The translations under genes and the position numbers were made by a program. From Apus apus (Eukaryota; Chordata; Aves; Apodiformes; Apodidae), in assembly GCF_020740795.1 (NCBI RefSeq), contig NC_067283.1, forward strand, positions 109,913,706-109,977,705: a stretch of 64,000 bases of DNA, read 5' to 3'. Shown here piece after piece: positions 11,451 to 24,100 of the stretch; positions within the stretch are counted from its first letter, which is position 1, and the number at the start of each line of letters is the position of its first letter. The notes below the pieces were generated by a model, which was given only the letters and a program-made list of their open reading frames with translations, was not told the DNA's origin and made no database searches.

Positions 11451-13170
11451 TGGAGAATGTGCAGTGGGAATCTCACTGTGCCGCTGCTTCTTCTTCACTG
11501 AACATTAAATATGAGTTTCTACAGTTATTTTTAGGGCATCATGAATTAAATATCTCTGTAGAAACATAAGGCATGGTGAGAAGATGCTGCCACATGTAAG
11601 GCACATCCCTGTTCTGAACAAGGACTTCTCAGACAGTTGAAGCATGCTGGATCTGGGATTTTGGCTTGGTCTGTTATGGAGGAGAGGGCACACTGCCAAA
11701 GTCAGAAAGGAATGTGTAAACAGTTAATTCCAGCTAAAACAATATGAGAGAGAGAGAGGCAGAAAAACTCCCAGCACTAGATTCTGTCACCTCACTGAAC
11801 AGCAGTGTGGGAAGAGTCCCTTCGCTCCTATGGTGAGTCTCATGGATCTTCATCTTGTGAAACTGTCAGACCGTGGGGTTTGTCAGACAAGACTGAAGCA
11901 GAGGAAAGAAAGACTGAAATACAAAGAAAAGATGTAATTTAGAAGTACAGAGTGTTTTATCAGTGCCTTGGACTTTTTCCACTTGTACCTGGTGGATCTG
12001 GACTGTACTCCCTTATGCTGCTGTTGTTAAGCTCCTCAGCTTGCTCTGCTCCTCTCTCAGGACCACTTCAGGCTTTCAGTTTCCAAAAGCAATGAGGCTT
12101 ACACCCATGTGCTCCTCTCTCTTTCCCTTTCTTTTTCTGGTGTTCCTGCCCTTTCCATCAGATCTTGAACCCAGCAGCCAGTTTCAGCTGCAGCTGATGG
12201 AGGATCTAAAATCTCAAAGCTGCTTAGGCTCCTGCTGCAGGTAATCACAGAGAAAGAGGTGCTTTCTGCTGCTACCAGGAGAGCATCCAGGAGGATTTTC
12301 AGAAGTGCCCAAGGGATGGAGGGACTTAGCTGCTGTGCAAATTTGTGCAGACTCCTAGGAGACTAGATTCCTTTGACCTTCCTTGGCTCTTCTAGACAAC
12401 AGTGATTGAGAGCAAGGTGCAAGACTTTGAGAACCCACTTGAGACTTGCAGAAACTCTCAGACTTTGTTTTCTGACTGACTGAAGATTTCATTCTGTTGC
12501 CACTAATAAATCCCCCTCCCCTCAGTTTATAAGTTTGGGTTCAGCTTTGTCTACTAAAAGTATCTTATATAAAACACTACTTACTGAAATATGATCTTTG
12601 CATGTTTCTGAAGTTTTAATTTTCCTGCAATGTAATCTTTTTACATAGGTCATTTATTTTGTCACGCCTTGATATCGGTCTGGTCCAAGTTTGGCTGCGG
12701 GGCTATGTTCTCCTGACATTTAGAGCAAGAATTCCCTGGGAAATCAGTCAAGAGATTTGACATTGCTGCTGGCCAAACTCCAGTGGGTTTAGTTTTACTC
12801 TCCTTCTCTATTTATTGTGGAATCTGTCTGTCCAAGAGCTGCACATTGAGTTCCATGCTAGAGAAGGAGAACTGAAAGGGGACAAAATGGTCATTCATTT
12901 GGGGGAATTCATTCAGGCTTTTCAGAAAAGTTTTACAAGAAGCTGTGCACTTAAATGACTGCTGAGCTTCCTCAGCCCTGCTCTATTGCTTCCCTCACAA
13001 GACAATTTGGATTGACTGCTTTTTCTTTGCTCTCTCCCCTCATACTAACAGGCAGCAATTACAGTTGGAAAAGCAAAATTAACATCTAGGTAGTATACGA
13101 GCCACCCGAAGGCTTTTCATCTTTAGAAATAGTTTAATTTCAACATGGCTTGTACAGGCCCTTTGCTAGG

Positions 13171-13201
13171 AAAAAAAATAAAATAAAATAAAATAAAATA
13201 A
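13171..13201 (+). repeat. (AAAAT)n microsatellite
   Basis: An A run followed by about five AAAAT units. It may be a decayed poly(A)-derived tract, but no retrotransposon body was recognised next to it. Confidence 0.85.
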
Positions 13202-14911
13202 GGTCCTTTTCCTCCCCTCTTACCACAAACTGAAGCAACTCCTATTGCAAAAAGCTGCATCAGTGGCAGAGACAGGATTTGATAAACTGGAGGGGAGGAG
13301 CAGGAAAAGCAGCCCTGGGCTCTCCTGCGGGGTACAAGAGAGTCAGGGGAAGAATCCCAGGTCAGCTGGAAATGAAGGAGAGAAGTAGCTCTCTTGTGGA
13401 AGGGATCAGTGACATACAGCAGCACAGGGCAGTGTGCAGGAGGCTCTGCATATGCCAGGACGGAAAATCAGCCCAACATGCTTGTGGTCTGTGTGCTGAG
13501 GGTTGTGTAATCTAAGTCAGTGGGACCAAAAGGGATTTGTCTAACTTTGCTATCTGAGATGCTGAAATTCAGTTAAGCGATCAAAGATTTTACCAGCCAC
13601 AGAAGACGTAGCACTCTGTATATACCACTGCTGCATGCTCTTTAACATCCAGCTATGCTTTCCTGACCAACCTGAGTAGCTCTCCCTTACAGTCCTGCTG
13701 CTGTTTCTAAGCTCCTCAGCTCCTCTTCCCTCACCACCACTTCAATTTCCTACAAAATTGAAACATATATCTGTCAAAGAATTATGGAGTTTAAGACTAT
13801 ATGGCAACATAACATTTTTTAGTTCACTTTATATATTGTAGACCACTACACTTTACCTCACGACACATTTAATGAGTTCAATATCTTATATTTGGTTAAA
13901 TATATTTTACAAAAAGCATTCTTGCTTTATGTAGAAACTCATTGGATAGAACATACACCCATTCCCTTGGTAGCTTATTCCCAAGACTAATAATTTTCAT
14001 CACCAAAAATGGTTTTTGTCTCTAAACTCAGTTTGTATGAATTCATCTGCCATTTAGTGGTGCTGTTCTCTTCCAGATTAAAAAGCCTCTCATACTTCTA
14101 CTGTCTCCCCATGAGGATACTTACATAATGTGAGCAAGTCATCTCTTAATCATTCTTTTGATGAGATAAGAAGAGTGAGCTCTTGAAGTCTCTCACTCTA
14201 AAGAAATTTCTTTTAACATTTTTCTTCAGCTCTTGTCTGTGCCTTTACCACTTTTGCAACAAGCTTTTAAAAATGCATTCTTAATATTGGACTCCAAACA
14301 GGCATGTTCTGAAGTAAAAGCATTTCTTGTAGCACACCTAGGAACTGAATTAGCCATTCGTTCTTACTCCTTCATCACACTGAAGAAGCATTTTTTCTTG
14401 CTTCTCTACAGTAACTCTTGAGACCTTCTTGGGATATAGCCTTTGTCCTGTAGATAAGTCTTATCTTACTCCAAGACATAAAATTATGCAGACATTCTGT
14501 CTGACAGGATCACACTTGGGAACAATCCAGTCTGCTGAGTCTGGCCACCCTTTTCTCAACCTACTAATTTAAGTCATACTCAGACCGTATTGGCAGTGAT
14601 TCTCTATTTACTTCCAGACTTACTGAGGAAAACCCTAAAGCACAAGAGGCCTTACAGCAATCTCTTCAGATCCCTGCCAACTGCTGCCCTGCCAAGTCCA
14701 TTAAGTACTTTCAGAGATCTGTCAGCCAGGTCTGAATCCATTGTTGCTCCATAGCTCACCTGTGGTGGTAATGCTTTAGAGAAATGTGACTTGGTGTTGT
14801 GGTAAAGCCTCTAGAAAAGCTTCAACACATTGCTCCATGCAGCTACCTCTGTGAGCCAATGTGCAATTTTAAAAATTAAATCTTTCATGTATTGTTGTTG
14901 GCTTTTCTTTC

Positions 14912-15534
<623 letters not shown>

Positions 15535-16748
15535 GTTCATTTTTGTTGGTTTTTTTTGGCAAGGCTGAGGCTCAGTGGCACAGTATATTTGACAGGTGGC
15601 CCAATGCTCGGAATTTGTCCTTTGTCCAAGCCATCTGCTGTGTGTAATGTAATGGCAATATATATAATACATATATAGCTTCATAGCCATAGGATTTATG
15701 CACCTAGTGGAAATGTGTGATATGAATGGGCTTATGCAACATGTTATGAGTGAGATGGTTTTCTTCAGATCATTCAGGCTATCTTTGTAGATTATAATAG
15801 TAGCTGTCTTCTTAATACCATGTATTTTACAGGAGTTTTCTTCCCTCTCAACATTAATGGCTTCTAAAAGCTAAAACCTCAGGCCATAGAAGTGAAGGTG
15901 TTGATCTTTTTTCTATGCAAAGGTTCATTTTTAATTGAATGAACTGAAAAGCAAGGTCTGACTATGAATATGTACAAGTTCAAGCTCCTTTGTCCCCAAA
16001 CTTCTAAAGAAAATCAGACAGCATGTTTTTCTTGAAATCCTCTGTAGAACATTAATTTCATTTCTGACAGGTTTTCATATTTACAGCTTGAAAAAAAAAA
16101 TAGATGAAGCTTGTTAACTTGTGATACATGTGCCACATTTTTGCTGGACTAGGAGAGAGGTTTTGAACTGGTACATGGCAAATAATTCGGCTTCCTTTAT
16201 GGAAGAAGCTGTACTGCTTTGGAGATTCTTGTGTTGGCTCAATTGTCAACAAAGATATTAGATTGTAATACAAAGAAGCTCACACTTCTTTCTGCCATCT
16301 TCAGCTTTACTGATATCAGCTTATAGCCACTGCATGTTTGGTGAACGTATGAGAACTGATCAGTTAAGAATGTTTTGTCTTCAGTTGCACACAGCCATGG
16401 AAAACAGGCTTTGGAGGCCTATAGCTCTAGTCCAGTACATATTTGCACCCCCCAGGGATGGAGGGTGAGTGGCAGATGCAATCTGTGAAGACTGGATGAA
16501 ATCAAGCACAGGATCAGAGGGCTCTTCTGCTTTATGCTACTTGCACATCTCATGTTTCTTTCTAAGCAACATATTCTAATCTAACCTCCACAACTGCCTT
16601 CCTTCTGTGGGCACTTACAGCTTGGCAAGCTGCTTTTTTTCAAGTCCAACTAAGGGGAAAAAAGCTGCGAGCTGTGTGAATAACTAAAAACAATACCAAA
16701 GGATATTTCTTCCAGAAGACTTTGGGAATTATATATATATATATACAC

Positions 16749-16779
<31 letters not shown>

Positions 16780-16854
16780 GTTTGCAGACTTACCCTTCTT
16801 TATAGAGAGCAACTAGTCTGAGACCATTCTTCATGGCCTACCTCTGTACACTTA
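15535..16854. other. Intergenic DNA between the tetranucleotide array and a CR1 copy
   Basis: Unique-looking sequence without recognisable genes. An AT dinucleotide run followed by 27 T residues lies at 16729-16775. Confidence 0.6.
16729..16775 (+). repeat. (AT)n followed by poly(T)
   Basis: About nine AT units, a short CAC break, then 27 consecutive T residues (16749-16775). It lies about 80 bp before the CR1 fragment. Confidence 0.9.
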
Positions 16855-16856
16855 CC

Positions 16857-17284
16857 AGAGAATCACAGAATTACAGAATTGTCAGAGTTGGAAGGGACCT
16901 CTAGAGCTCATCTAGTCCAACCCCCCAGTGACAGCAGGATCCCCTAGAGCACATTACTCAGGGCTGCATCCAGGCAGGTTTTAAACATCTCCAGAGAAGG
17001 GGACTCCACAACCTCCCTGGGCAGCCTGTTCCAGGGCTCTGCCACCCCCACTGTGAAGAAGTTTTTCATCATATTTAAATGGAACTTCCTCTCTTCCAGC
17101 TTGTGCCCGTTGCCCCTTGTCCTGTCACTGGGAACTACTGAAAAGAGTCTTGCTCCATCCTCCTTGCACCCACCCTTTAAATACCTACAGGCATTAATAA
17201 GGTCTCCCCTCAGCCTTCTTTTCTCCAGGCTAAAGAGTCCCAGCTCTTTTCCTGCATCCAGACTTTGGATAGACTGTAGATAGC
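16857..17284 (-). mobile_element. CR1 LINE 3' fragment, minus orientation
   Basis: The plus strand begins GAGAATCACAGAATTACAG and continues with AGAGTTGGAAGGGACCTCTA, the signature of the reversed CR1 3' terminus. The body follows (CCTCCCTGGGCAGCCTGTTC, then TTCTCCAGGCTAAAGAGTCC), ending around the CTTTGGATAGACTGTAG segment. It is 5'-truncated and non-coding. Divergence looks modest. Confidence 0.92.
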
Positions 17285-18033
17285 TCTGGTACGAGTTGCT
17301 GTTTACAGTGGACTTTGTGAGTTTTGTGGAGAGAACTATTTCTTTGAAGACAGGTATTGTATTAAATTAGTGCTTAAAAAGGAGGCAGATGTGGCTAATC
17401 ATACCTTTTCAAGGATACAAGCCAAAAAAGCCTGATTGATTCTTCATAAGAATGAATGCAAAGAATGGGAAATTTCAGAGGGATTTATGTTTTCCCTTGT
17501 CCTCTTTTGTATAAGCAAAACATCTACAATACTCCTCTGATTTTCAGTTTCACCCTGCATACTTGACTGGCGTGAGCATAATTTTCCTACCAGCGGTGCA
17601 GCAGAACCAACACGCCAGTGAAAGGGATTCTTTTCAGCTACACGCCTCGCCAGCGCTGTTATCAGTGGGGCTCTCACCGCAGCCTGGAAAGTCCTCAGGG
17701 TGCAAGACTAGGCAGGAAACCACCCAGCCTGCTCCTCGCTGCTGCAGGGTGAAGTTTAAAGAATGGGCTCTTTGAAAATTGTATTTGGGTTCTTGACTGA
17801 ACCTATTTGTTATGGAAAGCACAGAAGGGAACTTCCACACTGTCTCGCAATGCAATTTTTGCTGTTCAATGTCAGCAACTTGTAATTCATCCTTAAAAGC
17901 TCACCTTGATCCCAGCTGCACTGCCTCAAAGAACTGACAGTGTACCTGAGAAATTGGAGCTATTTCCAAGTTTCCAAAACCATGAAGAGGTATAAAAAGC
18001 ATATAGAGTCTTTGAAGCCTGTAGACAAGAAAG
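17285..18033. other. Intergenic DNA
   Basis: About 750 bp with no recognisable gene, repeat family or RNA structure. Confidence 0.6.
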
Positions 18034-18260
18034 CTCTTTCTCCTTCTCCCTCCTTCCCCTTCCCCTCTTCCTTTCTCTTCCCCTCCCCTCCCCTTCCCTT
18101 TCCTCTTCCCTTCCCCTTCCCCTTTTTCTTTTCTTTTTCCATTCTCCTTTCCCCTTGCCTTTTCCCTCCCCTCACCTGCCCCTCCCCCTCCCCTCTTTCC
18201 CTTTCCCTCCCCTTCCCTCCCCTTCCCTCCCCTCTTCTTCCTTCCCCTTCTCCTTCCCCT
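18034..18260 (+). repeat. C/T-rich (pyrimidine) tract
   Basis: About 225 bp of the plus strand are C and T with only a few purines (for example in CCATTCTCC, CTTGCC and CTCACCTGCC). The units are irregular CCCCTTCC and TTTCC blocks, unlike the regular TTTC array 2.5 kb away. Confidence 0.9.
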
Positions 18261-20431
18261 GAAAAAAAATCACTGGAGTTACAAGCAAGTATAATTTAGT
18301 AGAAAAATGGGGATTTCAAGACAAGTACAGAACAGAAAAAAAGAATGTGAAACAACAGGGATCACAGTGTAGCCCAAATATCAACAATTAGAAAAAGTGT
18401 CTGAGATACCTGACATGATCCAGAGCAAGGAGTTTTTACACAAAAGACTGTTCCAACTAAATAATGAGTACATAAATTGCACATATTTCCCCACTGTTCC
18501 TATGTGTGTAGGGGATACTGAAAGTCCTTGACCATTTCAGGAGTTTGGGCACACCATTGATACTTGGGTTTTGTGATGAAGCCAAAAAGGGTGGGGGGGG
18601 GTGGGGGGGAGGCGAGAAAGAAGCCTGAGTCTGGGAAACCCTATAACTGTCCAGTCTCAGTGGTTTTGTTACTGTGCCAAAATAAGGGGTCAGGGCATAA
18701 TAGCACTGGAAAAGCTCAGTTGCTGTAGATTTTACATAACAAGTTCCCAGGTTCTTTCATTCAGCCTGTGCCCGGTTCTGCAACCAAGATAGCACAGAGA
18801 GCAGATTTCAGCTATAAAGATGTCAGTGGGAGAGCTTGTTTTCCTTTGGTAAATTGCAAGAAATTAAAGAAATGCCTTGGTACTTGCAGGAGGGAGGGGC
18901 GGTGGAAAGCAGAACTGAAAATGCTAAAAAGCATTTCTCAGAATGTCCTGAAATATTCCCTCTCCTCCTCCATGACTTGCTGGGAAAGGTATGGATTTGG
19001 TAAAGTAGTCTCTGTTGCTTCCAGTTAAAGCATGCTTAGGGATATCTTTAAATACAAAAAAGCTCTTAGGCACTGTTTTCTAAGGAATGGGTTCTTCGGC
19101 CACACTTTGGAGTCTCCTTTAGGGCCAACCTGCTTTTCAGAGGTGGCCCTCTCAGCTCCAGTTGATGTGCCTGGCAGCAGTGGCTGCTCCAGTCCACCTA
19201 AAAAGTTTTGCCCACTTCCTTCAACTGCTGGCTTGTGGACTGACTTGCGTAATGTATATAAGCTTAAGCTGGGAATTTCAATCATAGCATCACTTTTAAG
19301 TAAAAGAAGCCAGATTCTTCCTGGTAGGAGCACTTCCATTAGGGGAGTTTCTGTTTGCAGAGGCATCATATTGTGTCCTGGACCCACTGCAGCCACTCAG
19401 TTGGAAACACAAAAAATTTCAGGGACAAATGGGAGGACGGAATTTGTTGGCAGCATGGCTGAGACATAGAACAATTTTGTCTAACTTTGGTTCTGTGCTT
19501 GTTCAGGAGGACCTGCAGGGATCACAAGGATTTTGAGAAACACCATCCTCTCTCAGAGCTGAGCTTTAGCTGTGCTGCAGTCTTAGGGTACTTCAATCAG
19601 GGATACAAAAGCAAAGCAGCCATTTCTTACTTGGCATTGTCACCTCCAGCCACAATTAACATTTCCCCTTCTCGTTGTAGGTTTTTCCTCTGTCCTGTTT
19701 CTGGTTTTTTGTTTGTTGTTTTTTTTTAAGAGAATAGCTGAGGTCACAGAAAAGGTGACAGCTGCTGTCTGTGGCTTGGATTACTTTATAACTTCCTTGA
19801 AAAGAGAGAGATGCTACAAAACCTTGCTCACTTCCTCCCCATCCTCCGCAAGTTTCCCACCAAGGAACCTTCCCCCAAAACCTGTAGCCCACCAGAAGCA
19901 GGCACAGCTGCTCAAACTGCAAACCCATAGACCTGGCAAAATCCTGTCCCAGATAAGAAGCAAAAAAGAAGCAAAGAAGCAAAAAAAACCAACAACCCAG
20001 CTTGTTCAAGAGGTAAACTTGCACTTCCTGCAAGTAGGTGAAGTTTATTTGGAATGACATTGTGGCTTGGCAACATGCTTATATAACATTTAATTGCCTA
20101 TACAGCAGATTATACCTTTGCCTATAGAATGCTACCACGTTAATTCTCTGCTACAGCCAGAGATTAAAACAGAGCTAATCTAAGTTTTGCCTGTACATCC
20201 TGAGTGATGGGAACTCTGTTCCTTTAGGGCATATATATATATCTTAATACACACTTAAGATCTTTAAAGTGAAATGCAGGACTTAAGCTAAGTAGCTCCC
20301 ACTACCATTGTTGAATGTTGTGAGACTCATACATACATCGTGTTTGGGAACATGCACTTATAAAACGTACATGCATTTATACATGCATTTATGCAAGTTT
20401 GTAGGGAGGGAATTGTTATGTAGTTGAACTT
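18261..20431. other. Intergenic DNA with a G-rich patch
   Basis: Unique-looking sequence. A G-rich patch (GGGTGGGGGGGGGTGGGGGG type) lies near 18589-18612 and a short TATATATATA run near 20230. No gene was recognised. Overlapping 100-145-codon open frames near 19030-19470 on both strands resemble no family I know and have no supporting splice or start context. Confidence 0.55.
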
Positions 20432-21139
20432 CTGGTGGTGCAGTCCACACGTCAGAGGGATGGAACGCCATCCAGAGGGACCTGGACAAGTTGGAGAAGT
20501 GGGCCCAGGTGAACCTCATGGGGTTAACCAGGCCAAGTGCAGGGTCCTGCAACTGGGCCAGAGCAACAAGAGATATGAATACAGGCTGGGGAAGACATGC
20601 TAGAGAGCAGCCCTGTGGAAAAAGACCTGGGGGTACTAGAGGATGAAAAGCTGGACATGAGCCACCAATGTGCAATTGCAGCCCAGAAGTCCAGCTGCAT
20701 CCTGGGCTGCATCAAAAGATAGAACACCTCAAGACAGATGATTCTGCCCCTCAACTCTGCCTTGGTGAGAGTAGTACTCTGCTGGAGTACTGCATCCAGT
20801 TCTAGAGCCCCCAACACAAGAAGGACATGGACCTTTTGGAGCATGTCCAGAGGAGGGCAGTGAAAATGATCAGAGAACTGGAGCACCTCTCTTATGAAGA
20901 CAGGCTGAGGGTGTTGGGATTGTTCAGCCTGAAGAAGAGAAGGCTCTGGGGGGACCTTATAGCAACCTTCCAATACCTGAAATGAGTCTGTAAGAAGGCT
21001 GGGGAAGACCTGTTCACTAGGGCATGGAATGATAGGACAAGGGATAAAGGTTTCAAGCTAGAGAAGGGTAGATTTAGGTTGGACATTAGGAAAAAAATAT
21101 TTAATATAAGGGTGGTGGATCACTGGAACAGGTTGAGAC
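20432..21139 (+). mobile_element. CR1 LINE fragment, plus orientation, degraded
   Basis: Plus-strand sequence follows the CR1 reverse-transcriptase C-terminal domain and 3' region: CCATCCAGAGGGACCTGGAC, GTGCAGGGTCCTGCAACTGG, GACCTGGGGGTACTAGAGGA, ATGAGCCACCAATGTGC, CCAGAGGAGGGCAGTGAAAA, TTGTTCAGCCTGAAGAAGAG and AGGGTGGTGGATCACTGGAA. Multiple frameshifts and stops make it a fossil. The usual 3' tail after the AACAGG segment is missing or eroded. Confidence 0.92.
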
Positions 21140-24100
21140 TCATTGTCATTCCTAAAATTTAAAAGTCTCTCTCTCTCTCTGTGTCTGCTTGTATGAGGAA
21201 CGGGGTAATTCAATAGGCAGGTGCTAGTCTGCCTACATCCAGTTTTTACACATAAGTAACTAGCTTGGGAAAATTAAACCTTTAGCATTTGATATCCTAC
21301 TGACATGTATTTACAATCTGAGTGTCAATTTACATCTCTGTGTGATGAAATGCCCAGATAAACCTGCTCTGCTCCTACACCTATGTCTCAGGATGCTGTT
21401 TCTTGAATGTAAATTGAATGGAACACTTCGAACTTGAAAATGTTGAGAAATAAGCAGGGAGGTTTGAGGAAACTGCTATCTGGGAGGAATTTGAGGGGAA
21501 AAAAAGCAAAACTGACATAGGAGGAATTTCTACATGACAAGTACAAGACAGGTATGCATCCAGAGATGATTACTGACAGTGCCATGGTCTCAGGCAGACT
21601 TAGTCGTGCAGCCTCAGTGCCATGATAACATAGATGTGCTGGACTGGAGCTGGCTTACACTTGACATCTGAGAGTGAACCAGTAATTGGTCACACTCATT
21701 TGTGCTGACATACTTAAAGAGGGCAGGAAACTGTATGTGAGATGACACAGGAAAGGAATCAACAATTATGTATTAAAAAAAAAAAGAGAAAAAAAGAAAA
21801 AAGTGTTATGATCATGGCCTTGGTATTTTTCCCTTTCTTTTTGTAAGCACTCTTTCCCTCTCTCAGGGTTGTTAATCACATCATTTTCAGAAGACAAATA
21901 GAAGAAAGCAACATAGTCTGCATCAGGACATAGTCTCCAGGCAGCCATAGAAAAAGTAGCTATGGTAGTAGGAGTTAAATGCTGAGTGTCTCCAGCAGCC
22001 AGGTAAACTGGAGACTGTCACAAGGCTGGCAGGACCTCCTGAAGGGGTCAGGGAACACAACCCTGGGTACTGGGCTATGCAGCCCTGGTGTGTAGGAGGA
22101 GGCAGGCATTGGAGTACATGGATGGGATCCACTGCTTCTGCAGAACTCTCTAGTTGAGCATCACTTTATTTAGGGCTACTGCAGCAAAATAAAACAGCTT
22201 CTCTTTATATGGGCTCAGAATAAAATGAGACAGCAGGGTTCTCACCCTGTCTCTGTCTGCTCTACTCTGTACAAAAGGAACCGGAGGGGCACTTTCCCCT
22301 GGTCAGACAACCTGGCAGTGGTTTTATGTTGAGGCAGTGCCTGGGCAGGCTTGACAAGACACACAGTGTTTTGAAACAGAGCTCTCATTCTTAAGGCTGC
22401 CAACTGCCCAGAACAGAGCTGAATGATGCACTTCTCACTGGAAAAAAACTGGGAGGTCTCTGGCTTCTTCCAAGCCATTAGAAATAAAACAGAAAGAAAG
22501 GGCATGAACATCCTATGAGTTAAATTCTGTACTAACACCTAGTTTCTAATCACAGTTATCTATCCACATAGTTCAATGATTTTAGGAGAAGGCATGTGGT
22601 ATAATTTCCATTTACAGGACCACTTTACCAGTGGGGAAACTAAGGCAGAGAGAAGTTCAAGTTTGTTCATGAAGTCCATGAAGTTACACAACTTGGAGGA
22701 AGACCCAGATCTCTGAAGTCCAAGTCTGTTACTCCAGTCACAAGACAAAAGAAACCTGTGGGACTCACTGCAATTAGCTACAGCACCAAGTGCTCAGCAG
22801 TTCTCCCAAAATAGGTATTTTTATGAATACCAAATTTAACACATTCTCATTAAACTAAATAATATGATTATTGTGTCAAGTCCCATCCCTTCCCATATAC
22901 AGAAGGCAAATCAGTCCCAGGTATCTGGAGCTATGGACAGATTCCCTTTGCTGAGTATGTTAGTTACACTCCCCCAGTCCTGTGCATTCCTGCCCTCTGA
23001 ACTATAAATGAATTGGCTGATACAGGATAGGTGCATCTGAATTTTTGATGAAGTGTAACAATTTATGGTCTGATTTCAGATATTAGGTTCCAAGGCCAAT
23101 TTATTTAGTTCTGAAAGCACCAGAGCAGGTTACACAGCTGATAAAGTGGCATTAAGATTACAGTTAAAAATACTTATCTGAGGCATTGTTAGCAAGAAGG
23201 CACATACAACAAAGACTTTTATATATAACCTACATATACAATGCAAAGATCTATTAAAATATTTTCCTCACAGACTTCTGCAAAGTGTCATATTGTAATT
23301 GTCATTTAAATTTAAACAACCTTAAAATGAAAGTGGTGATCTCCAATGACACATCACCAAGATAGAACAGCCTGAGGCAGGAGTAGCTCCAATAAATTTG
23401 GCCTTTTGGGGGAGTTACACCAGAGGACATTTCAAGAGGGTTTGCCATGTTTGATTGCACTATGGCTGCACACCTCTGACTTCCAGCAAGCAACAGATTA
23501 CCAGCAGTTGCAGAAGAGATGGGTGTAATGGCTGTGTCTGAATTTTGCAAGCCAAATCCTACATGGAAAGAGGAAACTGCTTTATGTGGGCAAATATATC
23601 AGAATTTGAGGATGAACACATCTGCAGTTTCTTTTTTAAATTCTTTTTTAATCAATTAACTTATTAATTAAAATATTTTGATGGAATTATTAAACAATTT
23701 GATTTTATTTAACACTAATTCATTTTAGAAGGCAAATATTTTCCAAAAGTCAAGTTTTTGTTTCAGGGGTGAAGCATGGCTGTCTGGTGTTTGGAAGAAA
23801 CAAGCCAAGGGAGCACTCTTCTGCTCCAGCCCTCCAATGGCCTCACTATAATGCCTTTAGAGCACATTTGAAATGTCCTGACAACCAACCCTCATCAGAG
23901 ATGTGCTTAGAGATCTTCAAATGAAGAAATGTTCATAACTAAAAAGCATTTACTATAATGAAGCCTTTCAAAAGAGGCTCCACATGCTGCAGCTGCGCTT
24001 CAATGTAAGTGTAATTGCACCAAATATTGTGGACTGTCTTTTCATTCCTCTTTTGCATATGTTCAATATCATTTTCTGAGTAAAACAAACATCTGTGCAG

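Larger units (their letters stand above)
9326..14911. other. Intergenic DNA between AQP4 and CHST9, part 1
   Basis: Mostly unique-looking AT-rich sequence. It holds a 290-bp open stretch at 9690-9979 described separately, a G run of 15 at 11436-11450 and an AAAAT pentamer tract at 13171-13201. No RNA gene, CR1 or LTR could be identified. Confidence 0.6.
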
